Positions 33,761-41,078 of a stretch of DNA of 64,000 nucleotides are shown here, in pieces. Position 1 is the stretch's first letter, and every line of letters starts with the position of its first letter. The stretch is from Sulfuritalea sp. Lineage in GTDB: Bacteria > Pseudomonadota > Gammaproteobacteria > Burkholderiales > Rhodocyclaceae. Below the pieces are notes generated by a model, which ran no database searches, was not told the origin of the DNA, and was given only the letters and a program-made list of their open reading frames with translations. The position numbers and the translations under genes are program-made. The stretch spans positions 1-64,000 of the forward strand of contig JALNZB010000017.1 of NCBI GenBank assembly GCA_023229545.1, in the 5' to 3' direction.

Positions 33761-34543
33761 GTGTCGGAAGCCCGCAGCGGTATCCAGGTCATCGAGCGCA
33801 TGATGAAGCTGCTCGCTGCTCTTGCCGGCCACCCCGATCCGGTGAGCCTCAAACAATTGTCTCTGGCGGCAAGTTTGCATCCGTCAACGGCGCATCGCAT
33901 TCTGGCCGCGATGGTCACCTCCGGTTTTGTCGAGCGCACCGATCCCGGGACCTACCGACTTGGCATCCGGCTTCTGGAACTCGGCAACGTGGTCAAGTCG
34001 CGCATCAGCATTCGCGAAGCGGCGATGCCGCTGATGCAGAAGTTGCACCAGCAGATCGGCGAGAGCGTCAATCTGGGAATGCGCCAGGGCGACGAAATCG
34101 TCTATGTCGAACGCACCTCCAGCGGCCGCTCGTCGGTGCGCGTGGTGCACCTGGTCGGCGCCCGGGCGCCGCTGCACGTCACCGCAGTCGGCAAACTGTA
34201 TCTGGCCGAAGACAGCCCGCAAGAACTGCGCGAATACGCAAAACGAACCGGGCTGCCCGGCTACACCCCGACTTCGCTGACCACGCTCGCCGCGCTGGAA
34301 CCGGAAATCGACCGGGCGCGTCGCCACGGCGTAGCCTTCGACAACGAGGAAATCGAGCAGGGTTTGCGCTGCATCGCCGCGCCGGTGCGCGACGACACCG
34401 GCGAACTGGTCGCCGGCCTTTCGGTCTCCGCCCCGGCCGAGCGCCACAGTCCCGACTGGGCCATTCCGGTCAAGGAGACCGCCGACGCCATTTCGCTGGC
34501 CATCGGCTACATTCGGAATACCAGCAAACCGGCGGCAAACTGA
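33761..34543 (+). CDS. IclR-family transcriptional regulator
   Basis: 260 residues from GTG 33761 (AAGAGA about 6 bases upstream). The N-terminal winged helix-turn-helix is about 7-68 (SLKQLSLAASLHPSTAHRILAAM). The C-terminal IclR effector domain is about 80-255, with the GESVNLGMRQGDEIVYVER, GARAPLHVTAVGKL and CIAAPVRDDTGELVAGLSVS blocks. It lies 123 bases after the arginase-aminotransferase fusion on the same strand, so control of arginine/proline catabolism is the simplest guess. The effector is unknown. Its end abuts the rplU promoter. Confidence 0.93.
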   Translation: MSEARSGIQVIERMMKLLAALAGHPDPVSLKQLSLAASLHPSTAHRILAAMVTSGFVERTDPGTYRLGIRLLELGNVVKSRISIREAAMPLMQKLHQQIGESVNLGMRQGDEIVYVERTSSGRSSVRVVHLVGARAPLHVTAVGKLYLAEDSPQELREYAKRTGLPGYTPTSLTTLAALEPEIDRARRHGVAFDNEEIEQGLRCIAAPVRDDTGELVAGLSVSAPAERHSPDWAIPVKETADAISLAIGYIRNTSKPAAN

Positions 34544-34545
34544 AT

Positions 34546-34574
34546 TTGACCGCCGGGCCGTCACTCTGTATACT
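34546..34574 (+). promoter_or_regulatory. Sigma70 promoter of rplU-rpmA
   Basis: TTGACC (34546-34551) and TATACT (34569-34574) are separated by exactly 17 bases, close to consensus at both hexamers. The -35 begins 3 bases after the IclR-family stop, and the -10 lies 39 bases before the rplU start. Confidence 0.85.
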
Positions 34575-34612
34575 GCGCGGTTCTTTGCGTCATCCCATTG
34601 GAGTCTCTCATC

Positions 34613-34924
34613 ATGTATGCGGTCATAAAAACCGGGGGCAAGCAGTATCGCGTTGCTGCCGGCGAAAAACTCAAAATAGAACAGATACCGGCTGATGTAG
34701 GCACTGAAATCACTCTCGACCAGGTACTCATGGTCGGCGAGGGCGAATCGATCAAGATCGGTTCTCCCATGCTCGCCGGCGCCACGGTCACCGCGAAAGT
34801 GATTGCTCAGGGCCGTCATCCCAAGGTCACCATTTTCAAGATGCGCCGTCGCAAGCACTACCAGAAGCACCAGGGCCATCGCCAAAACTTCACCGAAATC
34901 GAGATCAGCGGCATCGCCGCCTGA
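34613..34924 (+). CDS. rplU: 50S ribosomal protein L21
   Basis: 103 residues from ATG 34613 (MYAVIKTGGKQYRV), the exact family length. An in-frame TTG five codons upstream is not used by relatives. The conserved end KVTIFKMRRRKHYQKHQGHR is present. TTGGAG lies about 10 bases before the ATG. It binds 23S rRNA in the large subunit. First gene of rplU-rpmA, with a strong sigma70 promoter directly upstream and rpmA 28 bases downstream. Confidence 0.98.
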   Translation: MYAVIKTGGKQYRVAAGEKLKIEQIPADVGTEITLDQVLMVGEGESIKIGSPMLAGATVTAKVIAQGRHPKVTIFKMRRRKHYQKHQGHRQNFTEIEISGIAA

Positions 34925-34952
34925 TCCCGACAAGAGAATCAGGAGCTAAAAC

Positions 34953-35216
34953 ATGGCACACAAAAAAGCAGGCGGCAGTTCCCGTAACGGTCGCGACTCG
35001 GAATCGAAACGTCTTGGCGTAAAAAGCTATGGCGGCGAGCTGATTTCGGCCGGCAGTATCATCGTGCGGCAGCGTGGCACCGAGTTCCATCCCGGTGACA
35101 ACGTCGGCATCGGCAAGGACCACACGCTGTTCGCCAAGGTGGAGGGCACCGTGTTGTTCGCCGTCAAGGGTCCAGCCAAGCGTCGCGTGGTCAGCATCGT
35201 CCCGGCCTCCGCTTAA
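34953..35216 (+). CDS. rpmA: 50S ribosomal protein L27
   Basis: 87 residues. It starts MAHKKAGGSSRNGRDSESKR, the proteobacterial form without a Firmicutes-type cleaved leader, and carries the conserved GNGRDS-like segment and VIVRQRGT-like block (IIVRQRGTEFHPG). The flexible N-terminus reaches the peptidyl-transferase centre. CAGGAGC precedes the ATG by about 8 bases. Followed by a strong hairpin and then obgE. Confidence 0.98.
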   Translation: MAHKKAGGSSRNGRDSESKRLGVKSYGGELISAGSIIVRQRGTEFHPGDNVGIGKDHTLFAKVEGTVLFAVKGPAKRRVVSIVPASA

Positions 35217-35235
35217 GCAGCTAATCCTTCCGCGT

Positions 35236-35266
35236 CGAAAGCCCTATCGTCGAGATAGGGCTTTCG
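35236..35266 (+). terminator. Strong hairpin between rpmA and obgE
   Basis: CGAAAGCCCTATC (35236-35248) pairs perfectly with GATAGGGCTTTCG (35254-35266) around loop GTCGA. Only CGCTTTCAGG follows before the obgE start at 35280, so the T-run is poor. It may act as an attenuator that lowers obgE-proB expression relative to the ribosomal genes. Confidence 0.6.
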
Positions 35267-35279
35267 CGCTTTCAGGCTC

Positions 35280-36296
35280 ATGAAATTCTTTGACGAAGCA
35301 CGCATCGAAGTTCTCGCCGGTGATGGCGGCAATGGCGCCGTCTCGTTCCGCCGCGAGAAATATATTCCCCTCGGCGGCCCGGACGGCGGCGATGGCGGCA
35401 AGGGTGCGAGCATCTGGGTCAGCGCCGATCGCAACCTCAACACCCTGATCGACTTTCGCTACACCCGCGTGTTTCGCGGCCAGAACGGCGAGAAAGGCCA
35501 CGGCTCGGATCGCTACGGCAAAGGCGGGGAGGATATGGAACTGCGAATGCCGGTGGGCACCGTAATTACCGACAGCGCCACCGGCGAAATCATCGCCGAC
35601 CTCGACACCGACGGCAAGCGTGCGTTGATCGCCAAGGGCGGTATCGGCGGACTGGGCAATTCGCACTTCAAGTCGAGCACCAACCGCGCGCCGCGCCAGA
35701 ACACGCCGGGGCAGGAAGGTGAAAAGCGCGAACTGAAACTGGAGCTCAAGGTTCTGGCGGATGTCGGCCTGCTCGGTCTGCCGAATGTGGGAAAGTCGAC
35801 TTTTATCCGCGCCGTTTCGGCGGCGAAGCCCAAGGTCGCCGACTACCCATTCACCACGCTGCACCCGAACCTCGGCGTGGTGCGCGTCGACGACAACCGC
35901 AGCTTCGTCATCGCCGACATTCCCGGCCTGATCGAGGGCGCCGCGGAAGGCGCCGGCCTCGGTCACCGCTTTCTCAAGCATTTGCAGCGCACCGGCCTGC
36001 TGCTGCACCTGGTCGATATTTCACCTTTCGATCCGGAGGCCGATCCGGCCAAGGACGCCAAGGCGATTCTCAAAGAACTGAAGAAATACGACGAAGCCCT
36101 GTACAAGAAACCGCGCTGGCTGCTGATCAACAAGATCGACCTGGTGCCGGAAGACGAGCGTGAGGCACGGGTTGCGGCGCTGGTGAAGAGCTACAAGCCC
36201 AAAAAGCACTTCGTCATTTCCGCCATTTCGGGAGTTGGCTGCCGCGAGGTTACGTTTGCCGTGATGGACTATTTGGAACAAAATCGCAAGGCATGA
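35280..36296 (+). CDS. obgE: Obg-family ribosome-associated GTPase
   Basis: 338 residues. The Gly-rich Obg fold is 1-158 (LAGDGGNGAVSFRREKY, GGPDGGDGGKGA). The GTPase domain is about 159-335: G1 GLPNVGKST, G2 region YPFTTLHPNLGVV, G3 DIPGLIEGA, G4 NKID (LLINKIDLV) and G5 SAISG. It lacks the longer C-terminal extension of some species. It is involved in large-subunit assembly and the stringent response. CAGG precedes the ATG weakly. Its stop overlaps the proB start by four bases (ATGA). Confidence 0.97.
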   Translation: MKFFDEARIEVLAGDGGNGAVSFRREKYIPLGGPDGGDGGKGASIWVSADRNLNTLIDFRYTRVFRGQNGEKGHGSDRYGKGGEDMELRMPVGTVITDSATGEIIADLDTDGKRALIAKGGIGGLGNSHFKSSTNRAPRQNTPGQEGEKRELKLELKVLADVGLLGLPNVGKSTFIRAVSAAKPKVADYPFTTLHPNLGVVRVDDNRSFVIADIPGLIEGAAEGAGLGHRFLKHLQRTGLLLHLVDISPFDPEADPAKDAKAILKELKKYDEALYKKPRWLLINKIDLVPEDEREARVAALVKSYKPKKHFVISAISGVGCREVTFAVMDYLEQNRKA

Positions 36297-37408
36297 GACA
36301 GCAGATAGCCGAGGCGAAGCGCCTGGTCGTCAAGGTGGGCAGCGCACTGGTCACCAACAACGGCGAGGGTCTGGCCCACGACTTCATCGCCGATTGCGCG
36401 CGCCAGATCGCCGCGCTGCACGCCGACGGCAAACAGGTGCTGCTGGTAACATCCGGTGCGATTGCCGCCGGCATGCAACGCCTCGGCTGGACCACGCGAC
36501 CGCATGCCATGCATGATTTGCAAGCCGCCGCCGCCGTGGGCCAGATGGGCCTGGCGCAGGCCTACGAGAGCACCTTCCTCAACCACGGCCTCAAAGCCGC
36601 GCAGATTCTGCTGACCCACGAAGACCTGGCGGATCGCACGCGCTACCTCAACGCCCGCTCGACCCTGCAAACCCTGCTCGATCTGAATGTGGTGCCGATC
36701 ATCAACGAGAACGATACCGTGGTCACCGACGAGATCAAATTCGGCGACAACGACACACTGGGTGCGCTGGTGGCCAATCTCGTCGAGGCGGAGGCGCTGA
36801 TCATCCTCACCGACCAGAAGGGCCTCTACAGCGCCGATCCGCGTATCGATCCCGCCGCCACCCTGATCGACGAAGGGCGCGCCGATGATCGCCGCTTTGA
36901 GGCCATGGCCGGCGGCGCCGGCTCAGGGATAGGCAAGGGCGGCATGGTCACCAAGGTTCGCGCCGCCCAGCGCGCCGCCAGGAGTGGCGCACATACCCTG
37001 ATCGTCAGCGGTCGCGAACCGGATTCGTTGCTGGCGACCGCGCGCGGCGACGTCATCGGCACCCTGCTCTATGCCGTCGAATCGCCGCTGGCGGCACGCA
37101 AGCAATGGTTGGCCGACCATCTGCAACTGGCCGGCGCGCTGACGCTCGATGCCGGTGCCATGCAGGCGCTGGCTTCCGGTCGCAGCCTGCTGGCGGTCGG
37201 CGTGGTGCGTGTCGAGGGCGATTTCGAGCGTGGCGCGGCGGTTGCCTGCCGAGGAACAGATGGCCGAGAAATGGCGCGCGGCCTGATCAACTATTCAAGC
37301 TCAGAGGCCCGCCGCATCGCCGGCCACGGCACGCAGGATATCGAAGCCCTGCTCGGCTACATCGACAGCGCTGAACTGATTCATCGGGACAATCTGATTC
37401 TGCTCTGA
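36293..37408 (+). CDS. proB: Glutamate 5-kinase
   Basis: 371 residues. First step of proline synthesis: ATP-dependent phosphorylation of glutamate. The amino-acid kinase domain is about 8-260 (VVKVGSALVTN, VTSGAIAAGMQRLGW, NENDTVVTDEIKFGDNDTL, GSGIGKGGMVTKVRAA). The C-terminal PUA domain is about 280-365 (GALTLDAGAMQALASG, KEMARGL-like EMARGLINYSS). Start overlaps the obgE stop (ATGA). The window thus carries both proline synthesis here and proline breakdown (putA) 5 kb away. Confidence 0.97.
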   Translation: MRQQIAEAKRLVVKVGSALVTNNGEGLAHDFIADCARQIAALHADGKQVLLVTSGAIAAGMQRLGWTTRPHAMHDLQAAAAVGQMGLAQAYESTFLNHGLKAAQILLTHEDLADRTRYLNARSTLQTLLDLNVVPIINENDTVVTDEIKFGDNDTLGALVANLVEAEALIILTDQKGLYSADPRIDPAATLIDEGRADDRRFEAMAGGAGSGIGKGGMVTKVRAAQRAARSGAHTLIVSGREPDSLLATARGDVIGTLLYAVESPLAARKQWLADHLQLAGALTLDAGAMQALASGRSLLAVGVVRVEGDFERGAAVACRGTDGREMARGLINYSSSEARRIAGHGTQDIEALLGYIDSAELIHRDNLILL

Positions 37409-37656
37409 TGGAAATACGGCGCTAGAAAGTACCCGGTCGCTGGCAGGAGAAAATTCCAGCTTTGGCGGGTCGTCTTTTTGTCACAACCACTATGTTTAAC
37501 GCCAATGATGGCGGCGCTATCCCATCGAAATCTCGTTTTCAAGTAGCATCCCGGACGAACGGTCGGCCTCAGCCTGCAAGTAGTCGTTTGGCGCGGCGGT
37601 GCGGCACCCGCCGTATTTATTTATAGTTACGACCGCTGCGCTTCCGGAGACCGCAT

Positions 37657-38748
37657 ATGAACACTTCCATGGCACGCTACAACCAGATTGCCGACCGCGA
37701 ACTGCTGATTGAATTTCGCGACGCACTGAATGATCAGGTGGCAACGCTGGAACGCCAGGTGACCAACCTGCGGCGCGATCCCGATGATCACGAGTCTGTC
37801 ACTACCCTGTTCCGCGCCTTGCACACGATCAAGGGCGATGCGTCCATTTGCCGCTTTGAACTCGGTGTCAGAATCACCCATCCCATCGAGGGGCTGCTGG
37901 CGAGACTGCGCGAAGGCACGCTGGTTTTTTCGCCGCTATTGGCTGAAGCGATCCTGCTGGCGCTTGATCGCCTGGAACTGGCGGTCGAAGCACTTCTGGC
38001 CGGGCGGACCCTTGACTCCCTACGTATCCAACCGCTGATCGATGGTCTGGATGGACTGAGCGCCAGCGACAGTTCCGAGGTAGACGCCGGATCGGTTGCC
38101 CTGATTGAGGCCGTCACCGGCTTTCGTCCGGCAAGCGCAGGGGCAAAACTCACGCCCAAGGCAGTGGCGAGAGGACATGACAACGCCAGCGACCTGCAAT
38201 TTTTTCACCGCTTGGCACTTCAACTGGAAACCTACTCGCCCCTGTTCAAGGGGCGCAGCGGGCGCCTGTTGCGTCTGGCTCTCGATACCAATACCCGCGC
38301 CGGCAAACCGGTGAACCCCGCACAACTTGAGGCGGCCGTATATCTCCATGATATCGGGATGATGTTTCTGCCGGAGTCGATCTGGCTCAAGGTTGGGGCT
38401 CTGACCGACGCCGAGCGGCGGTTGCTGCGCGAACACCCGTCGTTCGCCGCCGGACTCGTCGAGCGCATGACGGGATGGCAGGAGGCCGCCGTGATGATCG
38501 CACAGCATCACGAAATGGTAGACGGCAGGGGTTATCCGCAAGGACTGAAGGAGGACCAGATCGTCCCCGGCGCCAAGATTCTTTCCATAATCGACGCCTT
38601 TGAAGCAGTAACGCTGAAGCACAGCCATCGCGGCGAAGGACGCTCGCTGTTGCGCGCGGTGGCTGAAATCAACGCCAGCGACAAGCAGTTCCCCGCCGAG
38701 TGGATAGATCATTTCAACCAGGTTATACGCGGTATGGTCGAGGCCTGA
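37657..38748 (+). CDS. HPt domain fused to a degenerate HD-GYP domain
   Basis: 363 residues. The N-terminal four-helix HPt domain (about 10-115) has the phospho-accepting His in LHTIKGDAS (H56). The C-terminal HD-GYP-like domain is about 175-360. It keeps the HD pair (YLHDIG, 231-232), H260, HH at 284-285 and DGRGYP (289-294), but the usual first His of the family is replaced (KGRSGRLLRLA) and the HDIGK Lys is Met. The c-di-GMP phosphodiesterase activity may be lost or altered. The next genes encode a receiver-TPR protein and a soluble kinase, so it probably acts as phosphotransfer partner in that trio. A 248-base gap before it shows no gene. Confidence 0.85.
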   Translation: MNTSMARYNQIADRELLIEFRDALNDQVATLERQVTNLRRDPDDHESVTTLFRALHTIKGDASICRFELGVRITHPIEGLLARLREGTLVFSPLLAEAILLALDRLELAVEALLAGRTLDSLRIQPLIDGLDGLSASDSSEVDAGSVALIEAVTGFRPASAGAKLTPKAVARGHDNASDLQFFHRLALQLETYSPLFKGRSGRLLRLALDTNTRAGKPVNPAQLEAAVYLHDIGMMFLPESIWLKVGALTDAERRLLREHPSFAAGLVERMTGWQEAAVMIAQHHEMVDGRGYPQGLKEDQIVPGAKILSIIDAFEAVTLKHSHRGEGRSLLRAVAEINASDKQFPAEWIDHFNQVIRGMVEA

Positions 38749-38782
38749 GTGCGGCAGCCATGCCCAGTGACAGGCCAGTACC

Positions 38783-40411
38783 GTGATTGATCTTTCCAAG
38801 CTCAATGGGTTGTTGATTGACGACATCCCGGAAATGCGTTCCGCAGTGCGCATCCAGCTTACCGACTGCGGACTGGAACACTGCGACGCTGCGCGCAATA
38901 TCAAGGAGGCCATCGAAAAGATTTCGGCCAATCGCTATGACCTTATCATCTGCGACTACAACCTCGGCCAGGGCGCCGACGGCCAGCAGTTGCTGGAACT
39001 GGTGCGGCGGCGCAAGATCCTGCCGCTGACCACGGTCTTTCTGATGATCACTGGCGAAACCGGTTACGAACAGGTGTCCACCGCCGCCGAATACTCGCCC
39101 GACGACTACCTGATCAAGCCGTTCACCTCGCAGACGCTACAAACCCGTTTGCAACGGGTCATCGACAAGAAACTGGCGCTGCGGGCGGTTTACGTCCATC
39201 TTGGCGAGCGCGGCGACAAGCAGAAGGCGTTGGCGGAATGCGATGCGATGCTGGCGCAGCCGTCGCGCTACTCGCTTGATGTCATGCGCATCAAGGGCGA
39301 GGTGCTGCTGGATCTTCAGCGCAACGACGATGCGCTGGCCCTTTATCAGGCCGTTCTCGATCAGCGCGCCACTCCCTGGGCCTCGGTCGGCAAGGCGCGG
39401 GCGCTGGCGGCCAGAGGCGACGACGCCGAGGCAAGGGAACATCTTGACAAAGTGATCGATGCCTACCCCAACTACCTGGCCGCCTACGACTCGCTGACTC
39501 TCCTGCTGGAAAAGAACGACCGGGTCGCCGCGCAGAAAGTGGTGGAGCGGGCGCTGAAGGTTGCGCCCTCGACTCAGCGCCAGCGACAACTCGGCACCCT
39601 GGCGCTGGACAACAAGGATTTCACGCGGGCCGAAGATGCCTTCCGGCGGGCGGTGGATAAGGATCGCTCCGGTTTTTTCAAAAGCCATGATGATTACTCC
39701 GGCCTGGCCAAGAGCCAGGTGGAACAAGGCAAGGTGCAGGAGGCTCTCGCTGCGGTCAAGGAGATGGGACAGCACTTCGGTCACAGCGCAGAACTGACTG
39801 TGCATCAGGCGGCCGTGGAAAGCATAGTGCACGCCAAAGCGGGCAATCCGGTGGCAGCGAAAGCGGCCCTGGAGCGTGCTTTAAAGGCGGCTGAAAGCGG
39901 GGAGGGCATTGCTGCTTCGGCCTCGCTTGAACTCGCCAATGCGTGCTTTGCCTCCGGCGATCAGGAACAGGCCAAGCAAATCCTCCAAGGCGTAGCCGAA
40001 GATCATCAGGAAAACGAAGCGGTGCTGGATCGGGCGCAGGCTGCCTTTCGCACTGCCGGTCTTGACAGTGAAGGCGAGATTTTTCTGGAAGCAACCAGGA
40101 AACGCATGATCACGCTCAACAACGACGCCGTAGCCATGGCCAAGGCGGGAGAACTCGACCAGGCCAGCGCCATGCTCGATGAAGCCGCTGACCGGCTGCG
40201 CAACAATGCACAGGTCTCCATCAACGCGGCGATTGCGGCACTGATGAAAGTTCAGCGGCAGGGTGTCTCGTCCAAACTGATCGGCAAGGCGCACCGCTAC
40301 ATTACCCAGGCCCATCGGGCCAACCCCGAGCATCCCCGCCTGGATGAGGCAGTCAATCTCTACCGCAAACTCGCCCCAGCCGACGCGCCAACTCTGAAGG
40401 TAGGCGCATGA
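38783..40411 (+). CDS. CheY-like receiver fused to TPR repeats
   Basis: 542 residues from GTG 38783. The receiver domain is about 6-130: LIDD acidic pair, phosphoacceptor Asp in LIICDYNLGQG, Thr in MITGE and Lys in DDYLIKPF. Residues about 140-540 are TPR-like helical repeats (GEVLLDLQRNDDALALYQAVLD, ARALAARGDDAEAREHL and others), a protein-binding scaffold. No DNA-binding or enzymatic output domain is present, so phosphorylation should alter protein contacts. Spaced 34 bases after the HPt/HD-GYP gene and coupled to the kinase-like gene by an ATGA overlap. Confidence 0.9.
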   Translation: MIDLSKLNGLLIDDIPEMRSAVRIQLTDCGLEHCDAARNIKEAIEKISANRYDLIICDYNLGQGADGQQLLELVRRRKILPLTTVFLMITGETGYEQVSTAAEYSPDDYLIKPFTSQTLQTRLQRVIDKKLALRAVYVHLGERGDKQKALAECDAMLAQPSRYSLDVMRIKGEVLLDLQRNDDALALYQAVLDQRATPWASVGKARALAARGDDAEAREHLDKVIDAYPNYLAAYDSLTLLLEKNDRVAAQKVVERALKVAPSTQRQRQLGTLALDNKDFTRAEDAFRRAVDKDRSGFFKSHDDYSGLAKSQVEQGKVQEALAAVKEMGQHFGHSAELTVHQAAVESIVHAKAGNPVAAKAALERALKAAESGEGIAASASLELANACFASGDQEQAKQILQGVAEDHQENEAVLDRAQAAFRTAGLDSEGEIFLEATRKRMITLNNDAVAMAKAGELDQASAMLDEAADRLRNNAQVSINAAIAALMKVQRQGVSSKLIGKAHRYITQAHRANPEHPRLDEAVNLYRKLAPADAPTLKVGA

Positions 40412-41043
40412 ACCCACTGATCGCCGGCGCCATTCATGACGCCAAGAACGGACTCAACCTGCTCAATACATGGCTGGACGAGGCGCGACGCACGACGCCG
40501 TCACTTGCCATTGACGAAGCCCGCGCCGTCGCTGCGCGAGTCGGCGCACAACTGGTAGAACTGCTGGTGCTCTACCGTGCCGGCGAAGACAATTTGCGTC
40601 TGGTGATCGAGGATCACGACCTGGCGGACTTTTGTCAGGAGGTAACGAGCGAAATCATCCTTCCGCCAGGCAGCAATGCCCGTATCGAATTCGACGCGGA
40701 TGCTGTCGCCATGCTCGGCGCCTGGGCTTTCGACGCCTATCAGGTCAAACTGGTATTACAGGAAGCCTTGCGCAACGCCTTGCGCCACGGCAAGGACAAC
40801 ATCCGCTTTGCCGTTGCGACGCAGGCGAGTGGTGGTTTACGCTTTACCGTCAGCGATGACGGTCCCGGATTTCCGCAGGAGGTGCTGGATGGCAAAACGC
40901 GCGCCATGGACAGCGCCAGCAGCGGTATCGGCCTGATCTTCTCCCGCCTGATCGCGGAACGTCACGCCACTCCGGACGGCCGTCACGGTCGGGTTGAACT
41001 CGCCAACGACGGCGGTGCCGTGTTTGCGCTGGTACTGCCCTGA
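40408..41043 (+). CDS. Small soluble histidine-kinase-like ATPase
   Basis: 211 residues with no membrane segment or sensor domain. The N-terminal helical hairpin has a candidate phosphoacceptor His in AIHDAKNGLNLL, as in compact HisKA-like dimerisation domains. The C-terminal HATPase_c part has N-box LVLQEALRNALRHGKD, G1 SDDGPGF and G2 SSGIGLIFSRLI, so ATP binding looks intact. The start codon lies in the stop of the receiver-TPR gene (ATGA). It should act with the two upstream proteins as a cytoplasmic phosphorelay that receives its signal through protein contacts. Confidence 0.85.
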   Translation: MNPLIAGAIHDAKNGLNLLNTWLDEARRTTPSLAIDEARAVAARVGAQLVELLVLYRAGEDNLRLVIEDHDLADFCQEVTSEIILPPGSNARIEFDADAVAMLGAWAFDAYQVKLVLQEALRNALRHGKDNIRFAVATQASGGLRFTVSDDGPGFPQEVLDGKTRAMDSASSGIGLIFSRLIAERHATPDGRHGRVELANDGGAVFALVLP

Positions 41044-41078
41044 TCAGTCTTGCCGGCCTTAGGCGACAAGTCCCGCCG

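Noticed and set aside
37409..37656. Possible small RNA or gene in the 248-base gap between proB and the HPt gene
   Set aside because: No open frame with a ribosome site, no clear promoter and only an imperfect small stem near 37595-37615.
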